NCBI GenBank assembly: GCA_934394565.1
Contig: CAKRQV010000005.1
Span: forward strand, 1-64,000
Direction of reading: 5' to 3'
Source of the DNA: an uncultured Lachnospiraceae bacterium
GTDB taxonomy: Bacteria > Bacillota > Clostridia > Lachnospirales > Lachnospiraceae
Length of the DNA: 64,000 nt
Below, piece by piece: positions 55,001 through 60,993 of the stretch. The notes below the pieces were generated by a model. It did not search any database, was not told the DNA's origin, and was given only the letters and a program-made list of their open reading frames with translations. Within the stretch, counting starts at the first letter, position 1; the number at the start of each line of letters is the position of its first letter. Made by a program: the position numbers and the translations under genes.

Positions 55001-57991
55001 TCCGTACTCTTTACCACATTTCTCACAAACCGCCCGTTTCTCGCAGGTTGCCGTGCCGCCAGAACAGGTTTCATATACGGCTTTCAATGTAGCATCTGAT
55101 GCAGGCATCGTTCCGGTATACGTCGTTTTTGTACCAACCTTTGTTGTATCCTTCCCCACAGTCCGTTCCCAGTGAGAAAAATGTTTACCGCTCTGCGGAT
55201 CTTTTGCTGTATAGGTGATGTCCGCACCGGCATATACCGATGCGCTTTCTCCTTCTTTGACATCAACGAGTGTCAGCGTATATGACTGCTTTTTCGCTAT
55301 ACGGACATATTTATTATTCAATGTAGCAGATGTCGGATTGCTTACGGGCTTTGCCTCACTGTCACTTGCGCCGGCCCAGACACCGTAACCGTCTGCAAGA
55401 GATTTAAACATTTTATTCGCACCGGCCTGGGTGGATTTTAAAATAACCTCACCGCCGGTCACTTTGTAAGAACTTCCGTTGTCATAGATAACGAGTGCAT
55501 AGCTCTTTTTTGTGTCCAGTGTCACTTTTGCACCCGCAAAATCAAAGATACAGTTCTGGTAAGCGATCATCGGATAATCGCTGCTGGAGAGCTCCACAGT
55601 ACCGGCTTTTAACGTAATCGTACCTTCTTCACCGTAGATTCCATATCCATCACCTGTTGACGTGATGTTACCACCTGTCACAGAGAAATTTTCCATGAGA
55701 AACAGTCCTGTCTTTGTTCCGGATAATTTCACTGTACCGCCGGAGATCTTGTTTGCACTGTTTGAGGACTGTATGTCATATTTACAGTTTTTAAATGCTA
55801 CTTCTGCCGTACCACCGATCTCCATTTCACCACCGGCATTGATACCTGTTGCTGTGGAGGACTTATTTGTATCTGTGATCGTTACTTTACCGCCTGTAAT
55901 TGAAGTTTTTCCAGCACCGTTTTTTGACTGGATACCACTTACTGTACAGTTGATATTCACTGCACCACCTGTGATTGTCGTCTCTCCGCTACCACTGTCT
56001 TTATACATACCAGCCGTTGTACAATTGAGGTTGATTGTACCGCCAGAGATCGTCACGCTGCCCTTTGTCGCACTGTCTGTCTGCACACCAACCGGTGCAT
56101 TGATGGTAACTGTACCTGCAGAGATCTGCAATGCACTGTTCGTGCTGCTTGCAGCGTAGCCTGCGGCTTTTGCTGTCAGGGTGTGATTTCCACCTGTAAA
56201 CTTTACTGTGCCACCAGATAGGATAGCTGCAGATGCGTCCCCAGTACTGTTTATATTTAATGTACCATTTTTAGCTGTAAACGTTGCGTTACTACCTAAA
56301 CGCATACCATATTTCCCAGCCGTCACTGCCAGGGTACCGCTCTCAAGAGTCACCATGCTTTTTCCCTCAAGATCAATACCCGATGGTGCATTCATTTCAA
56401 TATTTACATTATCAAATGTTACCTCTGCCGTTGTCGAACTATTCGCATACTGCTTTGCAACAACAGCATACGATGATCCATTCAGTGTCAGCTTTTTATT
56501 TTCACTGACAGCCAGTTTACCATACGTGTACACCGGGTACTGTGCACTGATCGTACCACTGCAATTGGTGAGTTTATTCTGTGTCCCCGGGCCAAAATTT
56601 ACACCGGAGGAATTAGATATCGAATCGTTCTGGATATAGAATGTCGTATCACTGATTTCTGCCGCACCCTGGTTCATATAAACGCCATGCTGCGTATTTT
56701 TTGTATTCAGCTTACAGTTTTTCATGGTCAGTTTGCCGGTGGAATTTGAATATACGGCTGTGCTGTGACCCATGTAACTGGATGCTGACGTATCTTCCAT
56801 CGTCAGTGTCAGATTTTCAATCGTCAGCGTACCCTTATTATACGTGAGTGCTACTCTTGTTGTACCGTCTGACCACTTCTCCGTATTTCCATTACTTGCC
56901 GATGTCACGATCAGCTGATCTGAACCAGATCCACTCTTTCCACGGATTATCGTGTCTTCGTCAGCGTAAATGGCCGCCGTCATTTTCTTTAAAGAATCTG
57001 GCAGTGTAATCCTGTTTGTACCATTGACAATAATTTTCAATCCAGCGATTCTACTATCAATAGCTGCTCCACTGTCCCAGTCTACATTGACGCTGAAATT
57101 ATTCAGGGTCAGTGTTTTACTGGAAGGATCATACACAGCCGTACCGGAGTCGCCGTGAATCGTCAGTGTATTACTGTTAAATCCGTGACCGTTAATAGCA
57201 AGAGCATACTCTCCTTCTGATACCAGTGTCGCTGACTCATTACCTTCCCCATTCAGAGCCATAACTGCTGCTGCAGCAGCATCATACCGGGTAAAATCAA
57301 GCTTCTGTCCTTCTTCATCACTCAGCTTGCCTTTCAGTGCATCAATTGCATCCAGCTGCGCCATCACCACAGCTTTTGTTTCCTCTGTAATATTTTCAGC
57401 CCCCGGCAATGCATCGATCTGTTTCTGCACTTCATCCGCAGTTACTGCAAAAGCAGCTTCTGCTTTCTGCTCCTGTTTTGGTGTTGTTTCGGAGGCTGTC
57501 TTTTTTGCTTCCTTTGCCGCAGATTCTGTCTGTTTTTCTGCATCTGCATTCTTCTCAGAGCTTTCTTTCGTCTCCTGCTTTGCATCGGAATCTGCTTTTT
57601 TCTCCGCATCTTTTTTTACCTCAGAAGAAGGCTGCACTTCGGTCTCCGGCTTTGCTTCTGCAACATCCTTTTTAGATGCTTCTTCTGCCCTGGATGTTTG
57701 TTCTGCCACAGATTTTTTCTCAGAATCCTCTGTATTTTCTCCATTCTGCTTTTTCTCATTTTCAGGCTGCTTTTCAACTGCTGTCGATTCTGTGTTTTCC
57801 TGTGCCTTTACACCCTGTTTTGCACCAGTATCCGCTGCTGCCTGTGTCTCCACTGTTGCTTCAGATACTTCGTCTGTACCAGCCTGTGTGAAAGTCTCCA
57901 CATGTACAGCATCCGCTGCAAATGACGTCATCGGCAGCTGTGTCAGCCCGATGCTGAGTGCAAGCACTATACTGAGTATTCGCTTCTTCAT
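52076..57991 (-). CDS. giant cell-wall-anchored surface protein with beta-helix and repeats
   Basis: This encodes 1971 residues. The ATG at 57991 overlaps the upstream stop (ATGA) and lies 7 bases from GGAGG; the ATG at 57997 is too close to the site. A signal peptide (1-26) is followed by a Glu/Lys/Ala-rich region (about 30-205) and the DALPGAENITEE module common in Lachnospiraceae surface proteins. Next is a long right-handed beta-helix (about 275-920), an InlB B-repeat-like segment, three ~52-residue cysteine repeats, GLUG-like repeats (GTFDGGGHTVSGLYVRL), and two ~130-residue Cys/His repeats. The end has a TPATGD sorting motif, a hydrophobic helix and KKKRR. It probably binds carbohydrate or matrix and is anchored by sortase. 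Confidence 0.9.
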   Translation of the reverse strand: MKKRILSIVLALSIGLTQLPMTSFAADAVHVETFTQAGTDEVSEATVETQAAADTGAKQGVKAQENTESTAVEKQPENEKKQNGENTEDSEKKSVAEQTSRAEEASKKDVAEAKPETEVQPSSEVKKDAEKKADSDAKQETKESSEKNADAEKQTESAAKEAKKTASETTPKQEQKAEAAFAVTADEVQKQIDALPGAENITEETKAVVMAQLDAIDALKGKLSDEEGQKLDFTRYDAAAAAVMALNGEGNESATLVSEGEYALAINGHGFNSNTLTIHGDSGTAVYDPSSKTLTLNNFSVNVDWDSGAAIDSRIAGLKIIVNGTNRITLPDSLKKMTAAIYADEDTIIRGKSGSGSDQLIVTSASNGNTEKWSDGTTRVALTYNKGTLTIENLTLTMEDTSASSYMGHSTAVYSNSTGKLTMKNCKLNTKNTQHGVYMNQGAAEISDTTFYIQNDSISNSSGVNFGPGTQNKLTNCSGTISAQYPVYTYGKLAVSENKKLTLNGSSYAVVAKQYANSSTTAEVTFDNVNIEMNAPSGIDLEGKSMVTLESGTLAVTAGKYGMRLGSNATFTAKNGTLNINSTGDASAAILSGGTVKFTGGNHTLTAKAAGYAASSTNSALQISAGTVTINAPVGVQTDSATKGSVTISGGTINLNCTTAGMYKDSGSGETTITGGAVNINCTVSGIQSKNGAGKTSITGGKVTITDTNKSSTATGINAGGEMEIGGTAEVAFKNCKYDIQSSNSANKISGGTVKLSGTKTGLFLMENFSVTGGNITSTGDGYGIYGEEGTITLKAGTVELSSSDYPMIAYQNCIFDFAGAKVTLDTKKSYALVIYDNGSSYKVTGGEVILKSTQAGANKMFKSLADGYGVWAGASDSEAKPVSNPTSATLNNKYVRIAKKQSYTLTLVDVKEGESASVYAGADITYTAKDPQSGKHFSHWERTVGKDTTKVGTKTTYTGTMPASDATLKAVYETCSGGTATCEKRAVCEKCGKEYGNLNAHVYTAQKAETAYLKTEATCQSPAVYYKSCAVCGASSKGQTGEATFTSGNLNAHVYTAEKAEVAYLKTAATCQSPAVYYKSCEVCGASSKGQSGEATFASGNLAAHVFTAERAEAAYLKTAATSQSPAVYYKSCEVCGASSKGQTGEATFTSGSKADHDFPGSGTAEAPYRISTAAHLKQFCDAVNNGEYGAHAVLENNIDLGGEAWTPIGSNENNAYTGTFDGGGHTVSGLYVRLEFVGAKEAGLFGHTKNATIRNLTVSGSVSIDTLSASDSAGGIVGMAEGGTIENCGNLCTVRGSTAGGIAGETVNVTVSGCYNGGRISSGYDAAGIVGYFGGGSGKIYDCYNVGTVHSQLTAGGIIIGAAGIGVAYNCYNTATVTSGYAYGISYKVDAKNCFLLKDATADSKATEKSAEEFADGTVLGLLKAGEHGNNAAPWADECKYVAAAGRTLPVFKWQTGDAHTHDQSSKWESNDAQHWQVCSCGAVFHRADHNGGTATCTEKAVCAVCDTAYGTAPGHDFSDDWAHNADTHWNPCSRCKAKKNEDAHVWDNGKITKQPTCTTEGEKTYTCTICSVTKTESVNANGHSWKSEWTSDATHHWHDCANETCDVADNSGKNGYAEHIGGTATCTEKAVCEVCGTAYGTALGHDSSDDWVYNADTHWNLCSRCNEKQNEVPHVWDNGKVTKQPTCITEGEKTYTCTVCSATKTESVNTTGHSWKSEWTSDATHHWHDCANAICDVTDNSGKNRYAEHIGGTATCTAKAICEVCGEAYGEVNPKYHSGLKKIEKEEATVAKTGHTEYWQCGACQKLFSDASAVTEIKEADTILPKSQPEIINGKKATWKDTDKKGLEIRSDAPVEDFVDVLVDGKVLSEKEYTVTDKEGTLITLKPSYLKKLGTGKYKIVVRSESGDAETTFRVEKAALKAEKVDNTKKKTNTPATGDESDFMLWLLLILVSGGAVAATVAVKKKRR
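52681..53460 (-). repeat. 390-bp direct repeat inside the giant surface gene
   Basis: Two near-identical units (52681-53070 and 53071-53460, period 390 bp = 130 codons) encode the Cys/His segments with CSRC, TCTVC or TCTIC, and HHWHDCAN. A partial third unit begins near 53490. The period keeps the reading frame, so gain or loss changes length but not frame. Confidence 0.85.
54530..54995 (-). repeat. three 156-bp repeats inside the giant surface gene
   Basis: Units with period 156 bp (markers GCCTCTCC at 54549, 54705 and 54861) encode 52-residue repeats with YYKSCEVCGASSKGQ. A fourth, degenerate copy follows toward 55060. All keep the frame. Confidence 0.85.
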
Positions 57992-58326
57992 ATGCATTCC
58001 TCCCTATCTTCCCTTACCTTCATAGAATGTCGTCTGTCTTTTCCGTACCGGATCCCCAGCACCGCCACCGCTGCCCCGGCCATAAATGCCAGCACGCCGA
58101 CAAGTACATACTCTTCCGCGCCGCCATGCAACAGCACTGCACCGAAAGCCCCCGTAACATCCAATACCCTCGGAGACTGCACTTCATGCAAAAGTGTGCC
58201 GATGCAGGTAAACAGAGCCAGACACAGCATCGTCAGACAGGACATCGCGGCCTTTTCTTTCCTCTTGCGAAGCGTCTGCGTCCGCTGTCGGATTCTTTGC
58301 AGCCATTCTCTCGTTTTATCCGGCAT
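57988..58326 (-). CDS. small two-TM protein, paralogue of the sigma-operon protein
   Basis: This encodes 112 residues with AAGGAGG before the ATG. A basic N-terminus (EWLQRIRQRTQTLRKRKEKA) is followed by two transmembrane segments (about 30-48 and 72-92) separated by ~25 external residues, then a charged tail. It is similar in layout and sequence to the 119-residue protein at 59804-60163 (RIRQIQRRT.IL at the N-terminus, Y(V/I)L(V/M)G(V/I)LAF before TM2). Its stop overlaps the giant gene start (ATGA), so it is translationally coupled to the surface protein. A role in membrane anchoring or secretion of that protein, or in the sigma control circuit, is inference. Confidence 0.8.
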   Translation of the reverse strand: MPDKTREWLQRIRQRTQTLRKRKEKAAMSCLTMLCLALFTCIGTLLHEVQSPRVLDVTGAFGAVLLHGGAEEYVLVGVLAFMAGAAVAVLGIRYGKDRRHSMKVREDREECI

Positions 58327-58464
58327 CGCCTGACCTCCTTTTCAAACTATGCTTTTTTAACGCTTCTACTACTATAAATACCTGTTTTTTGAAATCCTTT
58401 CAGGTAAATGTAAAATTTCTCCAAAAATTTTTATAAAAATCCTGTCTTTTCGAAAATATAGGAG

Positions 58465-58498
58465 TAAAAAGACTCTACTGGAGCTTTCTTTTATATGC
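58465..58498 (-). promoter_or_regulatory. shared palindromic upstream element, surface-protein operon copy
   Basis: This 34-bp block (plus-strand CTCTACTGGAGCTTTCT at 58473-58489, then TTTATATGC) matches the block upstream of the sigma-factor operon at 60850-60883 in 30 of 34 positions. It is centred on CTCTACTGGAG, which forms an imperfect palindrome with its flanks. TATAAAAG on the minus strand may be a -10. It lies ~150 bp before the 112-aa gene. Confidence 0.7.
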
Positions 58499-58514
58499 TA
58501 AAGCAATAAAATAA

Positions 58515-58535
58515 GCTGCCCCAATCCGGGACAGC
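58515..58535 (-). terminator. terminator of the sigma/PrsW operon
   Basis: GCTGCCC pairs with GGGACAGC (minus strand GCTGTCCC/GGGGCAGC), followed by TTATTTTATT, 24 bases after the PrsW stop. The shared palindrome of the next operon begins right after it. Confidence 0.75.
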
Positions 58536-58558
58536 CTGAAATATGTAAAATATACAGC

Positions 58559-59203
58559 TTACAAATCCAATATCTCTCTGACTTTCGGCAAAAACTGTCT
58601 GGCAATGAACAGACACACGATCATCAGCGACGGGAAGAAATATCCTACCATACGCCACACACCCTCGGCGGTGACGAGCAGATTATAAATGGCATGGAAA
58701 GCAATACATGCACCGAGAAGCCCCACCGTCCCTGTAAGCGCCAGCCAGCGGCGGCGGAACACATAGGAAATACCGCCACCGATACATATACCGCATAAAA
58801 TATGCAGTGCTCCTGCAGAAATCCCACGGATCAGCAGGAATGAAAAAATTTCAGCACCATTTTCCGTAAGATAGCAGACATTCTCAAACGTCGCAAAGCC
58901 TACAGCAACAGCGATCGCAGCCGCAGGCAGCCGCTCTGCTTTCGGCTCGAATATCCAGAAATACAGCAAAAGCGGCAAAAGCTTCATGATTTCCTCGCAC
59001 ACCGGGGTGATCTCTATGGCCGCCAGAGCTGCATCTATGCCGTAAGTACGCATAAAAAAGCTGCTGATATACGCCGAAAGCAGACAAATCCCCATGCCAA
59101 TCGTTACAAACAACGTAAAAGTCCGTACACGATCCCTGATAAAAAGCAGGGATAACACCAGCGGAATAGCCAGACAGATAAAAATATTTTCTATATATGT
59201 CAC
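58559..59203 (-). CDS. PrsW-type intramembrane metalloprotease
   Basis: This encodes 214 residues, GTG start overlapping the previous stop (GTGA). There are about seven transmembrane helices. The PrsW/CPBP-like active site is visible: Glu-Glu in TPVCEEIMKLLP (about 69-80), FATFENVCYL, HILCG with its histidine (about 133) and FHAIYN (about 168). In Bacillus subtilis PrsW makes the site-1 cut in the anti-sigma factor RsiW. Here the gene is the last of an operon whose first gene is an ECF-like sigma factor, so its substrate is probably a membrane-bound anti-sigma encoded in the same operon. Confidence 0.88.
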   Translation of the reverse strand: MTYIENIFICLAIPLVLSLLFIRDRVRTFTLFVTIGMGICLLSAYISSFFMRTYGIDAALAAIEITPVCEEIMKLLPLLLYFWIFEPKAERLPAAAIAVAVGFATFENVCYLTENGAEIFSFLLIRGISAGALHILCGICIGGGISYVFRRRWLALTGTVGLLGACIAFHAIYNLLVTAEGVWRMVGYFFPSLMIVCLFIARQFLPKVREILDL

Positions 59204-59814
59204 TTTCCTTTCACCTCCCGCAACGTCAGCGGCAGCATCGCCGCAAGGCAGCCTGAAAGTGTGATATCCACAGCAAAATAGATATTAAAATGCGTATAAT
59301 CTGTCATCAGCTCAGACACCGCATACAGCGCAATCTGTAATATAATACACACCAGCATCCCGACATCTACTTCGCGGTTTTGCCTCTTCTCCTGTATGCG
59401 GAACACAGAAAGATAAGCATTTACCCCGACGGTAACCGCCAAAAGTCCTGACATCACCAGGGACGGTCCGAAAATCCGGAAAACCATGACTCCTGCAGCT
59501 ACAAGCATCGCACAAAGCAAGGCCGGTACCGAAAACCGGATCCGCAGCTTTTCCGAACGCAGGATCTGCAGTGAAAGGAAAAACAGATACGATGCCAGCC
59601 ATGAAATTTCTGCCACATAAAATATCTGCGGTACTTTTCCGATGATGACAAGATACAGCACATAATACAGCGTACCCATGGCAAAACAGAGATAGGCAAA
59701 AGCCAGCACCAGCGGTCTTCTGTCACGCTGGCGGACACTTGCCCCAAGTGACAGCAACGCCATTATCAGTAAAAGTATTACCTGGAAAATATTATCGATC
59801 ACTTCAAAGTTCAT
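59200..59814 (-). CDS. polytopic membrane protein of the sigma/PrsW operon
   Basis: This encodes 204 residues from the ATG at 59814 (GGAG 7 bases upstream). There are six or seven transmembrane helices spread over the whole length, with short charged loops (RQRDRRP, RIQEKRQNRE). It overlaps the 119-residue gene by 11 bp and the PrsW gene by 4 bp, so it is translated with both. I see no catalytic motif and do not recognise the family. A sensor or scaffold of the sigma control system is the contextual guess. Confidence 0.72.
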   Translation of the reverse strand: MNFEVIDNIFQVILLLIMALLSLGASVRQRDRRPLVLAFAYLCFAMGTLYYVLYLVIIGKVPQIFYVAEISWLASYLFFLSLQILRSEKLRIRFSVPALLCAMLVAAGVMVFRIFGPSLVMSGLLAVTVGVNAYLSVFRIQEKRQNREVDVGMLVCIILQIALYAVSELMTDYTHFNIYFAVDITLSGCLAAMLPLTLREVKGK

Positions 59815-60163
59815 CGTCATTCTCCTGTTTTTTTCTCTCTCGCCTGTCTTCGCTCCGATGGCGCAGACGATACAGCAATACAGTGCTGCATACACCAAGC
59901 AGGAACGCCAGTATACCCATCAAAATGTATCCGGCTGCAGGTGTATTGCCAATTAGACTTGCCGCGCCGGACGCATGCACTGCATGACCATCAGAGAGAT
60001 TTCCCACCAGCCCCGGCATCCAGACACCAAGTCCTGTGACAAGCAGAATACATGCTGCCATGCAGGCAAAATCAAGTATACGCTGTTTTCTCCGGCGTTG
60101 TTTTTCCTGCAGTATTATCGTTCTCCTTTGAATCTGCCGGATACGTTCTTCAGTCGTCCGCAT
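59804..60163 (-). CDS. small two-TM protein, candidate anti-sigma/PrsW substrate
   Basis: This encodes 119 residues and overlaps the sigma gene by 14 bp, so it is the second gene of the operon. A basic cytoplasmic N-terminus (MRTTEERIRQIQRRTIILQEK, about 1-28) is followed by TM1 (about 30-50), ~25 external residues and TM2 (about 77-98), then an acidic/basic cytoplasmic tail. It has a paralogue (112 aa) upstream of the giant surface gene. Position and layout fit a membrane anti-sigma factor that PrsW cleaves, although the canonical zinc-binding anti-sigma motif (HxxxCxxC) is absent. Confidence 0.75.
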   Translation of the reverse strand: MRTTEERIRQIQRRTIILQEKQRRRKQRILDFACMAACILLVTGLGVWMPGLVGNLSDGHAVHASGAASLIGNTPAAGYILMGILAFLLGVCSTVLLYRLRHRSEDRRERKKQENDDEL

Positions 60164-60704
60164 AGTGAAAGCCCTCCTTTTCCAGAATTGTTTTCAAGCT
60201 CTGCTTGCCACGGTGAACCAGATTTGTCACCTGCTGTTCATTTTTCCCCATAACTGCCGCTGCACTGCGATAACTCATATCTTCAAAATAAACAAGATAC
60301 AGCGCCTCGCGATACTCTGCCTTTAATTGATCCAGCGCTTCCGTCAGAACTCTCCGCCGTTCATCACTGTACAGCCGGGTATCCGCCAGATCCTTACTCT
60401 GTGGTTCAAAATCCAGATCGTCCAGATGTAAAAAGATGATGCGGTGCTTCTGTCTGTGCCGCAAAGCAAGGTTACGTGCAGTTTTGTAAAGATATGCTTT
60501 AAAGCTTCCTTCCTCTGAAACAGGGCGCGCTTTCATAAACATTCTTGAAAAGGCTTCTATCATCAGATCCTCAGCTTCGTGCATATCTTTGACATATCCA
60601 TTGATATACAGTGTCAGTGCGTCACCATATTTTTCCACCAGAGGTACGGCGGCTTTCTCATTTCCGTCCAGATATCTTCTGTAAAACGTCTCATCCGTAC
60701 ACAT
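60150..60704 (-). CDS. ECF-like RNA polymerase sigma factor
   Basis: This encodes 184 residues with AAGGAGG before the ATG. Sigma region 2 is at about 20-90 (LVEKYGDALTLYINGYVKDM, then EAEDLMIEAFSRMF and FKAYLYKTARNLALRHRQK). Region 4 is at about 125-178 (LKAEYREALYLVYFEDMSYR, then SAAAVMGKNEQQVTNLVHRG). It lacks an extended C-terminus. It leads an overlapping operon with a two-TM protein, a polytopic protein and a PrsW protease. The upstream palindrome shared with the surface-protein operon suggests autoregulation and control of that operon. Confidence 0.9.
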   Translation of the reverse strand: MCTDETFYRRYLDGNEKAAVPLVEKYGDALTLYINGYVKDMHEAEDLMIEAFSRMFMKARPVSEEGSFKAYLYKTARNLALRHRQKHRIIFLHLDDLDFEPQSKDLADTRLYSDERRRVLTEALDQLKAEYREALYLVYFEDMSYRSAAAVMGKNEQQVTNLVHRGKQSLKTILEKEGFHYADD

Positions 60705-60839
60705 TCCGCCGCCTCCTTACATAATCGTTAAATCTGTTGATAGTATATATAAACCATCGACCTTTTTCAAGAAATTTATCGGGACATATACAATAACAGA
60801 CAAACAATACTTTTCAAACCTTTTTCGTCCGTTACTGAA

Positions 60840-60883
60840 TAACAGAAACCTCCACTGGAGCTTTCTGTTATATGCCAAGGCAA
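60840..60883 (-). promoter_or_regulatory. shared palindromic upstream element, sigma operon copy
   Basis: A 31-bp palindrome at 60840-60870 has arms TAACAGAAA and TTTCTGTTA around CTCCACTGGAG, with only one mispaired position. It continues into TATATGCC.AAGGCAA. The 34 bases from 60850 match the block at 58473 in 30 positions. On the minus strand TATAAC may be a -10, which would put the palindrome at the start of the RNA. It lies ~140 bp before the sigma gene. Confidence 0.75.
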
Positions 60884-60887
60884 AAAA

Positions 60888-60916
60888 GATCCCCCGCAGA
60901 AAACCTGCAGGGGATC
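60888..60916 (-). terminator. terminator of ppdK
   Basis: GATCCCC.GCAG/CTGC.GGGGATC stem, followed on the minus strand by TTTTTTG. It lies ~80 bases after the ppdK stop and just before the shared palindrome. Confidence 0.88.
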
Positions 60917-60993
60917 TCATTATCCGTTTGAACACTCCGTCATACTAATGTATGGCACTTCATATATACTTTTATAAGCTCTGTAGTCCTGTC

